Part shown: positions 45,011 to 52,726 of the stretch, piece after piece
Layout: every line of letters starts with the position of its first letter
How positions within the stretch are numbered: the stretch's first letter is position 1
From: Geodermatophilus aquaeductus
GTDB taxonomy: Bacteria; Actinomycetota; Actinomycetes; Mycobacteriales; Geodermatophilaceae
Direction: 5' to 3'
NCBI RefSeq assembly: GCF_900182545.1
Contig: NZ_FXTJ01000013.1
Coordinates: forward strand, 54,325 to 118,324
Length of the DNA stretch: 64,000 nt
The notes under the pieces: model-generated
The model's database searches: none
What the model was told of the DNA's origin: nothing
What the model saw: only the letters and a program-made list of their open reading frames with translations
Translations under genes and position numbers: made by a program

Positions 45011-46266
45011 GCACGGAGGCCTCCATCCGACTGTCCCGGGTCAGGGACCGAGCGTGGCTAGCGCTCCCCCAGGTCGTCTCGCGCGCATCGTCCATCATCG
45101 TCTTCGCGCTCGTCGCCAACGTCGTCGATCCGGACGCGCTGGGCGCCTTCGCCGTAGCGACGGTGATCTCGTCGGCGTCGTACGCCATGGCTCCAGCCAT
45201 CGTCGGCAAGCCACTGGCCAGCCTCCGCGAGCGGGACCGCCTGCACACGGATGCCGCGAGCGCCCAGTCCGCCGCGGTCCTCGCCGGTCTCGTCGTCGGG
45301 GCAGGAGCGCTGGCCGGCGCGGCTCTCTGCGACGGTCTCGTCCGCCTGACCCTCCTCTGCGCGGGGATCGGCATCCCCGCGGTGATGATCGTCGAGAGCT
45401 CCTTCTGGCGGGACGCGTTCACGGCCGGCAGCCGCCGGGCCGGCGGCCTGCTCAGTGCCGCATACGGCTTCCAGGTCGTGGTGGTCGTGGTGGCCGTGGT
45501 GCTGTCGGCGTCGTCCGCGGTGGTGGTGCTGTCCCCCTTCGCCGCGCTCGCCGCCTTCGGTGTCGTCTCGCTCCTCGTGCGTCGTCACCTGACCGTCCGC
45601 GGTGCGCGCACCTGGGTCACCGTCCGTCGCCCCTCCTGGATGCCGTACGTCATCGGGGTGGCGGCCAGCGTCGTCCTCGTCCAGTCGATCCCCGTCGTCA
45701 TCACGGCGACCGCGGGTTTCGAGTCCGCCAGCGTCTACCGCGCCGGAGAACTCGCCTTCGGCGGGACGAACCTGCTCATCGGCATCACCAGCCAGAACCT
45801 GCTCGCCCGAGGCACGGATCGGCCGCGGCGCGTCTACGCGCGGTCGACCGTCGCGCTGGCCGTCGTCGCGGTCCTCAACGGGCTCGTCCTCTTCCTGCTG
45901 CCCGATGCCGTGCTGCGCCTGCTCGTCGGTCCCATCGAACCCCTCCTCCGCGAGGTCCTGCCGATCATCACGGTGCAGCGGTGCGCTCTGGCGGTGAGCT
46001 CGATCGGCGCCTTCCTGCTGATCCCGAGACTGACACCGCGTCGAGCCGGCCTGCTCGACGTCACCGCTGCCGCACTGTCGTTCGTCGCGCTGCTGGTCGG
46101 GAGCCTGGTGCTCGGGTTGAGCGGCGCGCTCGGCGGTCTCGCACTCGCCGAGGTGGTCCTCGCCGGCCTCTACTACGTCATCCTCAGGAAGCAGACAGGA
46201 GTCCATGCCCGTGGTGCCGAGGATCGGCCTGGCGGTGAGCACGATCGGTCGGCCGGCGCTCACTGA
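45007..46266 (+). CDS. Polysaccharide flippase-like membrane protein (MOP superfamily), non-AUG start likely
   Basis: About 419 residues with roughly 11-12 helices. Helix one (SRASSIIVFALVANVVDPDALGAFAVATVI) and the following APAIVGKPLASLRERDR match flippase N-termini. The frame back to its stop at 44911 contains no ATG, GTG or TTG before GTG 45163, and starting there would delete helix one. CTG 45007, which overlaps the preceding ORF's stop as CTGA, is therefore the best start; start from 45163 remains possible. The 3' end overlaps the next gene by 62 bp, and its last ~25 residues are hydrophilic. It would flip lipid-linked units for the second pathway. Confidence 0.75.
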   Translation: MSTEASIRLSRVRDRAWLALPQVVSRASSIIVFALVANVVDPDALGAFAVATVISSASYAMAPAIVGKPLASLRERDRLHTDAASAQSAAVLAGLVVGAGALAGAALCDGLVRLTLLCAGIGIPAVMIVESSFWRDAFTAGSRRAGGLLSAAYGFQVVVVVVAVVLSASSAVVVLSPFAALAAFGVVSLLVRRHLTVRGARTWVTVRRPSWMPYVIGVAASVVLVQSIPVVITATAGFESASVYRAGELAFGGTNLLIGITSQNLLARGTDRPRRVYARSTVALAVVAVLNGLVLFLLPDAVLRLLVGPIEPLLREVLPIITVQRCALAVSSIGAFLLIPRLTPRRAGLLDVTAAALSFVALLVGSLVLGLSGALGGLALAEVVLAGLYYVILRKQTGVHARGAEDRPGGEHDRSAGAH

Positions 46267-47068
46267 GCTGCTGACGACGCTCGCCGGCTCGACGGTCCTG
46301 CCTGCGGCCGTCGCCGTCGCCAACCAGAGCGGTCGCCCCCTGGACCTGCCGTCGGACCTGCCGTACCGCCTGGTCGTCGTCGAGAGCACCGGGGGGATCA
46401 GCCGCGGTCGCAACGCCGCTGCGGCGGCCCTCGCCGGTGAGGTGGACGTCATCGGCTTCCCGAACGACGACACCCTCTACGAGGCCGGGTGTCTGGGGCG
46501 GGTGGCCGACGCCTTCACCGAGGACACCGACGTCGTCGCCTGCGCCCTCGTGGAGGACGGCCGGCCACGCTTCGAGCTGCCCCCCTCCGGACTGCTCGAC
46601 CGCATCTCGATCTGGCGCGCCATCGAGCCGGCCACGTTCGTCCGGAGCACCACGTTCCACCGGTTCGGGGGCTTCCGGGAGGACATGGGCACGGGTTGCC
46701 CCTCCCCGTGGCAGTCGGGAGAGGGCACCGACCTCTTCCTCAAGGTGATCGAGTCCGGAGGGGTGGTGCGGAGCCGGCCGGACATCCACGTCACCGGCCG
46801 CGGTGAACGCAGGGACCTCGACGCGGACCAGTTGGTGGCCAAGCACCGCGGGTACGCGCGCGGTACCGGCTACGTCTACCGGTCGCACCGGTACCCGTTC
46901 TGGGTGCGGGCGCGCATCGTCGCAGCGCCGTGGCTGCGGCTGAGGCAGCTCGACCCCTCGGTGCGGCTGGCCACGCGCCTCGCGCTCGCCCGCTCACTCG
47001 GGCGGGTCGAGGGCCTCCTCGGCCGCGTCCTGCGGTCCCGGCCTACCCCTCGGCGGGGAGCCCGCTGA
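46205..47068 (+). CDS. Family 2 glycosyltransferase
   Basis: A 287-residue GT2-like enzyme: VPRIGLAVSTIGRPALTELL, VVVESTGGISRGRNAAA and, at the metal-site position, GFPNDDTLYEAG in place of a classical DxD; later GGFREDMGTGCPSPWQSGEG TD and LVAKHRGYARGTGYVYR. ATG 46205 has AGGAG 4-5 bases upstream and lies inside the flippase reading frame (62-bp overlap), showing coupling. The 3' end overlaps the convergent methyltransferase gene by 26 bp. Confidence 0.84.
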   Translation: MPVVPRIGLAVSTIGRPALTELLTTLAGSTVLPAAVAVANQSGRPLDLPSDLPYRLVVVESTGGISRGRNAAAAALAGEVDVIGFPNDDTLYEAGCLGRVADAFTEDTDVVACALVEDGRPRFELPPSGLLDRISIWRAIEPATFVRSTTFHRFGGFREDMGTGCPSPWQSGEGTDLFLKVIESGGVVRSRPDIHVTGRGERRDLDADQLVAKHRGYARGTGYVYRSHRYPFWVRARIVAAPWLRLRQLDPSVRLATRLALARSLGRVEGLLGRVLRSRPTPRRGAR

Positions 47069-47774
47069 CCGGCCGCTTCCGGACGACCGCGGTGACGACC
47101 AGCGGGAAGTCCGGGTCGTCGTGGTCGAGGACGGCCGTCGGGAGCTCCTCGGCGGCCGCGCCGAGGAGGAAGGCCCGGCAGGTGACCACGTTGCCGTGGG
47201 ACCGGACGTCGAGTGCCTCACCGCCCGCCCGCTCGACGACCTCCCGCAGCCCGTGGGGCGTGAACCGCCAGCGGTCTCCTGCGCCCGCGATGCGGGTCAA
47301 CGCCGGGACGGTGACCAGCGCGGACGCGCCGGCACGGAGGGACCGGAGGAGGTTCTCGACGGCCACCACCGGATCGGACATGTAGAGCAGCGTCTGCGTC
47401 ACGATCGCGGCGTCGAAGCGGTCGGCCGGCAGCGTCGCCGGGTCGCACAGGTCACCCACGACGGTGGCCTCGGCGTTGGACGGGTCGATGTCGAGGACGT
47501 CGACGACGGACGCACCGAGTGCGGACGCGTAGAGGTCCTCCTTGACCTCGAGGACCCGCCCGTGGACCAGGTCGCGGCGCTCCTCCAGGAACCGTTCGAT
47601 GTACAGGCGGTCCACCGGGGTGCCCCGTTCGAAACCCCACTCCGACAGTGGCTCGAGCCGGCGCGTGCTGCTCCAGCGGAGCCGGAAGGAGGCGCGGCGG
47701 ACGAGGGAAGAGCGGGCCGCCGCGGTGCCGAGCCATCGCCGCTTGACCCTGCGCAGACCGTCCGTCGAGATCAT
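47043..47774 (-). CDS. SAM-dependent methyltransferase (class I)
   Basis: A 243-residue protein. After a basic N-terminal part (RRVKRRWLGTAAARSS) comes RLYIERFLEERRDLVHGRVLEV, the SAM-binding strand region (here LEVKEDLYA instead of a classical Gly-rich loop), VLDIDPSNAEATVVGDL, FDAAIVTQTLLYMSD (strand 4) and LRAGASALVTVPAL. This matches type-11-like methyltransferases found in polysaccharide loci; the first SAM loop is unusual in lacking GxGxG. ATG 47774 is 6 bases after TACTGT on the minus strand, a leaderless start. Head-to-head with the GT4 at 47797. Confidence 0.8.
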   Translation of the reverse strand: MISTDGLRRVKRRWLGTAAARSSLVRRASFRLRWSSTRRLEPLSEWGFERGTPVDRLYIERFLEERRDLVHGRVLEVKEDLYASALGASVVDVLDIDPSNAEATVVGDLCDPATLPADRFDAAIVTQTLLYMSDPVVAVENLLRSLRAGASALVTVPALTRIAGAGDRWRFTPHGLREVVERAGGEALDVRSHGNVVTCRAFLLGAAAEELPTAVLDHDDPDFPLVVTAVVRKRPVSGLPAEG

Positions 47775-47780
47775 GCCGGG

Positions 47781-47790
47781 ACAGTAACCT
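47781..47790. promoter_or_regulatory. Overlapping divergent -10 boxes (ACAGTAACCT)
   Basis: On the plus strand TAACCT (47785-47790) lies 6 bases before GTG 47797. On the minus strand TACTGT (complement of 47781-47786) lies 6 bases before ATG 47774. The two hexamers share bases 47785-47786, so the whole 22-bp gap is two -10 boxes and two 6-base spacers, and each -35 region lies inside the opposite gene's coding sequence. Confidence 0.65.
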
Positions 47791-47796
47791 CACGAG

Positions 47797-48894
47797 GTGC
47801 CCAGGCTCCGTGCCACGCGACCAGGCCATCCGGCATACCGCCTGTGCGTCGTCACCGACTCGAGTGTGATCGGCGGCGCCGAGCGCTTCCTGCACAACCT
47901 GGTGTCCGGACTGCCCCGGGACGTCGACGTGACGGTGCTCGGGACGTCGCGGATCGTCGTCGACGAGGTGGCGGTCGGACGACACGGCACGGTGACCGAG
48001 GTCGTCGACGACACCGTGCGGAGCTTCTGGGGGTCACTCGGCCGGGCTCGCCCCGACGTCGTCCACGTCAACCTCACCGCCCTGACGAGCTGCCGGCGCG
48101 CAGTGGTGGCGTCTCTCCTGCGGCGCATCCCCGTGGTCCTCGTCGACCACCTCCCCACTCCCGGGTTGACCTGGCGCGGGCGGTTCCTCCAGCGCCTGAT
48201 GACCTCGTCCAGCTCCGCGCGCATCGCGGTGGGGTCCAACGCGGCACGAGAGGTCGAGCGGCACGGTGGAGTGCGACACGGCGTCGTCCACGCCATCCCG
48301 AACGGCGTCCCCGAACCGGACTGTGCCGCCTCGACGACGACCGGCACCCGGCTCACGGTCGGCGTCCTCGCCCGGTTGGAGCCGCAGAAGGGGATCGACG
48401 TCCTCCTCCGCGCCCTCGTGGACCTCCCGGAGGTCACCCTCCTCGTCGCCGGTGACGGAGGACAGCGCGACCGCCTGGAGGACCTCGTCAGGGAGAGGGA
48501 CCTCTCCGACCGGGTCGAGTTCCTGGGCAACGTCGACTCACCGTGCGAGGTCCTCGGTCGCGTCCAGGCGCTCGTCCAGCCCTCGCGCTGGGAGGGCATG
48601 CCCCTGGCGGTCCTCGAGGCGATGCACGTCGGCCTGCCCGTCGTCGCGACGGACGTGGGCAGCCTCCGCGAGGTCGTCGTCGACGGAGAGACGGGCCTGC
48701 TCGTGCCACCGGACGACCCCGGGGCCCTCGCGGCGGCCCTCCGACGGCTCCTCGACGACCCGGCACTGCGGACCGAGTTGGGCGCGGCCGCACGGATCCG
48801 CGCGCGACGGGACTTCTCGGTGCGGTCGATGTCCACCCGCTACGACGAGCACTACCGGGCCGCCTGCGGGGTCGCCGCTCCGTCGCGCCGGTGA
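47797..48894 (+). CDS. Family 4 glycosyltransferase
   Basis: A 365-residue GT-B enzyme: YRLCVVTDSSVIGGAERFLH (Gly-rich acceptor loop), VVHVNLTALTSC, VVHAIPNGVPEP, then VGVLARLEPQKGIDVLLRAL, LLVAGDGGQRDRLEDLV and the donor site PSRWEGMPLAVLEAMHVG with E-x7-E, ending VVDGETGLLVPPDD. It has no ribosome site; TAACCT 6 bases upstream of the GTG points to a leaderless message. Likely part of the same unit as the ABC exporter that follows. Confidence 0.9.
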   Translation: MPRLRATRPGHPAYRLCVVTDSSVIGGAERFLHNLVSGLPRDVDVTVLGTSRIVVDEVAVGRHGTVTEVVDDTVRSFWGSLGRARPDVVHVNLTALTSCRRAVVASLLRRIPVVLVDHLPTPGLTWRGRFLQRLMTSSSSARIAVGSNAAREVERHGGVRHGVVHAIPNGVPEPDCAASTTTGTRLTVGVLARLEPQKGIDVLLRALVDLPEVTLLVAGDGGQRDRLEDLVRERDLSDRVEFLGNVDSPCEVLGRVQALVQPSRWEGMPLAVLEAMHVGLPVVATDVGSLREVVVDGETGLLVPPDDPGALAAALRRLLDDPALRTELGAAARIRARRDFSVRSMSTRYDEHYRAACGVAAPSRR

Positions 48895-48972
48895 CCCGTC
48901 GGTCACCGTCGAGTCGTCCGCGACACCTCCCCATCCGGAGTGACGACACCGGCCGGTACGGGAACGCCCTCC

Positions 48973-48978
48973 TACACT
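48973..48978 (+). promoter_or_regulatory. -10 box TACACT, leaderless promoter
   Basis: TACACT, spacer GACGCC, GTG 48985. It supports starting the ABC permease at 48985 rather than at the in-frame GTG 48940. Confidence 0.6.
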
Positions 48979-48984
48979 GACGCC

Positions 48985-49821
48985 GTGCCCGAGGCGGACA
49001 CCCACACCGACTGGGTCGAGAACTCCGCTTCCGGGAGTACGAACCGGGGTCTGCTGGGCACCCTCTGGGAGTCGCGGGAACTCGTCGGTTTCCTCGCGCT
49101 CAAGGACCTGAAGATCCGCTACAAGCAGGCCGCGCTGGGGTTCCTCTGGGTCGCGGCGCAGCCCCTGGCCACCGTCGCGGTCTTCACCCTGGTGTTCGAC
49201 CGCCTGGGCCAGGTGGACAGCGGGGACCTGCCGTACCCGGTGTTCGCCCTCGCCGGCCTGGTGAGCTGGACCTACGTGTCCTACGTCGTGACCCAGGGGA
49301 GCCAGGTCCTCGTCGAGAACGCGTCGCTGGTCACGAAGGTCTACTTCCCGCGCATCGCGGCGCCCGCGTCCACCCTCCTGCCACCGCTGGCGGACATGGC
49401 CGTCGCCGCCGGCCTCCTGCTCGTCCTGGCCATCGCCTACGGAGTCCCCCCGACCTGGCACCTCGTGCTCGTACCGGCGTGGTTGCTCCTGCTCGCGTCG
49501 ATCGCGCTCGGGATGTGCCTGTGGCTGTCGGCGATCAACGTCCGCTACCGGGACGTGAAGCACGCGCTGGGACCGCTCGTGCAGCTCTGGCTCTTCGCGA
49601 GCCCGGTGGCCTACTCCGGCCAGGGGCTGGACGGTGTCGCCGGCTGGGCCTATGCCCTGAACCCGATGGTCGGGACGATCGAGCTGGGGAGGTGGGTCCT
49701 GGTCGGGGCTCCCCTCGACGGCCGCGACGTGGCGATGGCGGCGATCATCGCGGTGGTCCTCCTCGTCACCGGCTCCCGGTACTTCCTGCGCGCCGAGCGC
49801 TCGTTCGCAGACGTCGTCTGA
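48985..49821 (+). CDS. wzm: ABC-2 polysaccharide export permease (Wzm/TagG type)
   Basis: A 278-residue membrane protein with six helices and the ABC-2 polysaccharide-exporter pattern: LKDLKIRYKQAALGFLWVAA before helix one (the conserved RYKxxxLGxLW), FTLVFDRLGQV, VSWTYVSYVVTQGSQVLVEN, TKVYFPRIAAP, and the ending INVRYRDVKHALGPLVQLWLFASPV followed by ALNPM. It exports a finished lipid-linked polymer together with Wzt. GTG 48985 is taken as start from the TACACT six bases upstream; 48940 would add 15 residues. The Wzt gene starts 7 bp after its stop. Confidence 0.9.
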   Translation: MPEADTHTDWVENSASGSTNRGLLGTLWESRELVGFLALKDLKIRYKQAALGFLWVAAQPLATVAVFTLVFDRLGQVDSGDLPYPVFALAGLVSWTYVSYVVTQGSQVLVENASLVTKVYFPRIAAPASTLLPPLADMAVAAGLLLVLAIAYGVPPTWHLVLVPAWLLLLASIALGMCLWLSAINVRYRDVKHALGPLVQLWLFASPVAYSGQGLDGVAGWAYALNPMVGTIELGRWVLVGAPLDGRDVAMAAIIAVVLLVTGSRYFLRAERSFADVV

Positions 49822-49828
49822 GCGCGTC

Positions 49829-51019
49829 GTGGACCGCATCCAGGTGGAGCACGTCAGCAAGCGGTACGTGCTCGGCGAACGCAGCAACACCGCGGGGGAG
49901 CTCGTGACCTCGGCGCTCCGGCGACTGACCACCAGACGGGCCCGCAGCCCGCAGCGGGAGCTGTGGTCCCTCAGAGACGTCACCTTCCGCGTCTCGGAGG
50001 GCGAGTCCCTCGGGATCGTCGGTCGCAACGGTGCCGGGAAGAGCACGATCCTCAAGATCCTGACGCGCATCACCAGCCCCACGGACGGCGTGGCGAGGAC
50101 CCGTGGGCGCGTCGCCGCGCTGCTGGAGGTGGGCACGGGCTTCCACCCGGAGCTGACCGGCCGGGAGAACGTCTACCTGAACGGCGCGATCCTGGGCATG
50201 ACCCGTCGGGACATCGCTCGACGCTTCGACAGCATCGTGGAGTTCGCCGGTACGGAGCGTTTCCTCGACACCCCGGTGAAGCGCTACTCCAGTGGGATGT
50301 ACCTGCGGCTCGCCTTCGCCGTGGCCGCGCACCTGGAACCCGACATCCTCGTCGTCGACGAGATCCTCGCCGTGGGTGACGCGGAGTTCCAGCGCAAGTG
50401 CCTGGGACGGATGGAGGAGGCCGGGCGAGAGGGCCGCACCATCGTGTACGTGAGCCACGACCTCGACAGCCTGCGCAGCGTCTGCTCCCGGGCGATGTGG
50501 CTCGAGGCCGGCCGCGTGCGCGACGAGGGGGCGACGGCCGAGGTGGTCCGGGAGTACCTCCGGTCCGGCCTGTCCTCCGCCGACAGCGGGACCTCACTGC
50601 TGCAGGCGGGCCCCCTCACCGTCACGAGCGTCGAGGCGGGTCCCGCCCACGCCCCGGGGACGTCGGTGGTGATGCAGGAGGACGTCACCAGGGTGACGGT
50701 GTGCTTCACCCTGCAGGAGCGCATCCCCGGGCTGGACCTGGCGATCAACCTCACCTCGAGCAAGGGTGTCCGCGTCCTCGACCAGGCGCTCAGCGACTCC
50801 GAGCACCGCCAACTGGAGGCCGGCGACTACGCGATGTCCCTGGAGATCCCCCCCGTCCTGAACGTCGACACGTACGCGGTCGGTGTCTGGTTCGGGACGT
50901 CACACGTCGACCTCATCGACGAGCCCGCCGTGACCTCGTTCACGCTGCACGGCAGCGACCGCGGGCGACCGGGCAGGGTGCTCGTCACCGACTTCCCCCT
51001 GTCCGTGGAGCGAGTGTGA
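49829..51019 (+). CDS. wzt: ABC polysaccharide export ATPase with C-terminal carbohydrate-binding-type domain (Wzt)
   Basis: A 396-residue ATPase. Residues ~1-235: Walker A GRNGAGKST, signature YSSGMYLRLAFAVA, Walker B DILVVDEILAVGD and switch YVSHD. Residues ~255-396 form a separate beta-rich domain (TVTSVEAGPAHAPGTSVVMQ, FTLQERIPGLDLAINLTS, VLNVDTYAVGVWFG) like the Wzt C-terminal domain that reads the non-reducing end of O-antigen polymers. That suggests the exported chain carries a terminal modification, and an FkbM methyltransferase gene follows with a GTGA overlap. Confidence 0.92.
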   Translation: MDRIQVEHVSKRYVLGERSNTAGELVTSALRRLTTRRARSPQRELWSLRDVTFRVSEGESLGIVGRNGAGKSTILKILTRITSPTDGVARTRGRVAALLEVGTGFHPELTGRENVYLNGAILGMTRRDIARRFDSIVEFAGTERFLDTPVKRYSSGMYLRLAFAVAAHLEPDILVVDEILAVGDAEFQRKCLGRMEEAGREGRTIVYVSHDLDSLRSVCSRAMWLEAGRVRDEGATAEVVREYLRSGLSSADSGTSLLQAGPLTVTSVEAGPAHAPGTSVVMQEDVTRVTVCFTLQERIPGLDLAINLTSSKGVRVLDQALSDSEHRQLEAGDYAMSLEIPPVLNVDTYAVGVWFGTSHVDLIDEPAVTSFTLHGSDRGRPGRVLVTDFPLSVERV

Positions 51020-51891
51020 CGCCGTCCGGAACGGGTCCGCACCCGGGCGGCGGGCGCCTCCGCACGGGTGGACGGTCAGCAGGGCGCGTGCTGGCGCGGA
51101 TCCGGTACTCCGCCCGGCTGGCACGGCGCATCGCGCGCTGCTCGGAGCTCCCCGCCGCCTCGCGACGGAGCCTCCTCCGCATGCTCCTCGTGGCGACCGC
51201 TGGGCTCGTCCGCGGCTACAGGTCGGTACCCGTCCCTGGCGGACGTCTCTTCGTGGGACGGCAGAGCTCGCTGATCGACATCACCACGATCGTCGACGTG
51301 TGGGAGGGAGCCATGTTCCCCGCCCGCTGCGCCGGCAGGGTGGTCGTGGACGTCGGCGCCCACAAGGGCTACTTCTCCTCGTGGGCCCTCTCCCACGGCG
51401 CGACCGCCGTCCTCTCGTACGAGCCGCAGTCGGAGAACGTCACGGCACTCCAACTGGGCCACGACTCCCACGACGCCGCGTCCTCGTGGCTGGTGCAGGC
51501 CGCGGCCGTCGGTGCCGAGTCCGGGCGGGCGACGCTGTACCTCTCAGGCGAGTCGTGGGGGCACTCGTTGCACCGCCACATGGCCGACACGGTCCGCAGC
51601 GAGCAGGTCGACGTCGTGACGCTCGAGTCGGCCCTCTCGCGTGCCGACGCCCTGCGCCCCGGCGCCGAGGTCGTGCTGAAGCTGAACGTCGAGGGCGCGG
51701 CGGGGGACATCCTCTTCGCCGCCCCTCCGGAGGCCCTGACGTCGGTCGTCGAGGTCCACCTGGACCACGAGCCCGGCTCTCCCCACTCGGCCGACAGCAT
51801 CCTCCAGCACCTGGCCGATGCGGGTCTCTCGGACGTGCAGGTGCACCTCGGGCGGCTCTACCGCATCACGAGGCCGCTGCAGGCCCGGTGA
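51016..51891 (+). CDS. FkbM family methyltransferase
   Basis: A 291-residue protein. After a basic N-terminus (RIRYSARLARRIARC) the SAM-dependent core begins VVDVGAHKGYFSSWALSHG, with SYEPQSENVTALQ, LYLSGESWGHSLHRH and LKLNVEGAAGDIL, the usual FkbM layout of O-methyltransferases. GTG 51016 overlaps the wzt stop. It may put the terminal methyl group recognised by the Wzt C-terminal domain; that is inference from gene order and from known O-antigen systems. Confidence 0.87.
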   Translation: MTPSGTGPHPGGGRLRTGGRSAGRVLARIRYSARLARRIARCSELPAASRRSLLRMLLVATAGLVRGYRSVPVPGGRLFVGRQSSLIDITTIVDVWEGAMFPARCAGRVVVDVGAHKGYFSSWALSHGATAVLSYEPQSENVTALQLGHDSHDAASSWLVQAAAVGAESGRATLYLSGESWGHSLHRHMADTVRSEQVDVVTLESALSRADALRPGAEVVLKLNVEGAAGDILFAAPPEALTSVVEVHLDHEPGSPHSADSILQHLADAGLSDVQVHLGRLYRITRPLQAR

Positions 51892-51964
51892 GCCGGCTCC
51901 CCACGGAGGTGCGGGCCCGTCGAGGCCTGGGACGTCCCACTCCGTCCCGCGCACCCGGGACCCG

Positions 51965-52633
51965 TCAGCCGGCCTCCGCCACGGAGCCCCGGCGGCGGCG
52001 GCGGAACAGGACGACGCCGCTGGCGACCAGCGCGACCGCGACCACGACGGCGAGCACCAGCGGCGACCCGGCGCGCGCGGCCCACGCCGAGAGCCCCGGC
52101 ACCGAGGCGCCCACCCCCACCTGCAGCACCGTGCCGGGCACCAGGCCGAGCGCGGTCCCCGCCGCGTAGGCCCCGAGCGGCACGGCCGACAACCCCGCCG
52201 CGTGACTCAGCACGCTGAACGGCATCACCGGCAGCACCCGGGCGACGAGGACCGCGACGAACCCGCGGCCGGCCACCGCCCGGTCGACGGCGGCCAGCTT
52301 CGGCCCGGCCAGCCGGACGGCGGTCTCGCGGCCGAGCCACCGGGACAGCCCGAAGGCGGCCAGCGCGCCCACCATGCCGCCGGCGAGGGCCACGCCCACC
52401 CCGGTCCAGAAGCCCAGGACGACGCCCAGCAGCACGCACAGCGCCGACCGCGGCACCGGCCCGACCAGCAGGGCACCCTTGGCGAGGGCCAGCAGCACGA
52501 GCCCCGCCGCCCCGGCGCCGGCCACCCAGCGACGCACCGCGTCGACGTCGGGGAGCTCGACGGTCAGCGCGACGACGGTCCCGGCGGCGAGGACGGCGAG
52601 CAGCGCCCCCGCCCGCACCCACGACGTCCGCAC
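51965..52633 (-). CDS. VTT-domain membrane protein (TVP38/TMEM64/DedA-like)
   Basis: A 222-residue protein with about five to six helices and the VTT pattern: ALAKGALLVGPVPRSALCVLLGVVLGFWTG, GALAAFGLSRWLGRE and FVAVLVARVLPVMPFSVLSHAAGLSAVPLG. Family members are linked to lipid (polyprenyl-phosphate) scrambling or membrane stress. Candidate start GTG 52633 lies 6 bases after CACCAT. It is divergent from the GH3 gene and convergent with the FkbM gene across a 73-bp gap. Confidence 0.85.
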   Translation of the reverse strand: MRTSWVRAGALLAVLAAGTVVALTVELPDVDAVRRWVAGAGAAGLVLLALAKGALLVGPVPRSALCVLLGVVLGFWTGVGVALAGGMVGALAAFGLSRWLGRETAVRLAGPKLAAVDRAVAGRGFVAVLVARVLPVMPFSVLSHAAGLSAVPLGAYAAGTALGLVPGTVLQVGVGASVPGLSAWAARAGSPLVLAVVVAVALVASGVVLFRRRRRGSVAEAG

Positions 52634-52726
52634 CGCTCCATGGTGCCGTGCGGAGGGCGTCGTCCCGGGTCGGCACACTGGGGACACCGCCGTCCACGCC
52701 GTCTCCCCGCGGCACCGAGGAGCCCG

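Noticed and set aside
51928..51939. 12-bp palindrome TGGGACGTCCCA between FkbM and VTT genes
   Set aside because: No loop for a transcript hairpin and no promoter nearby; could be chance. Not called as a site.
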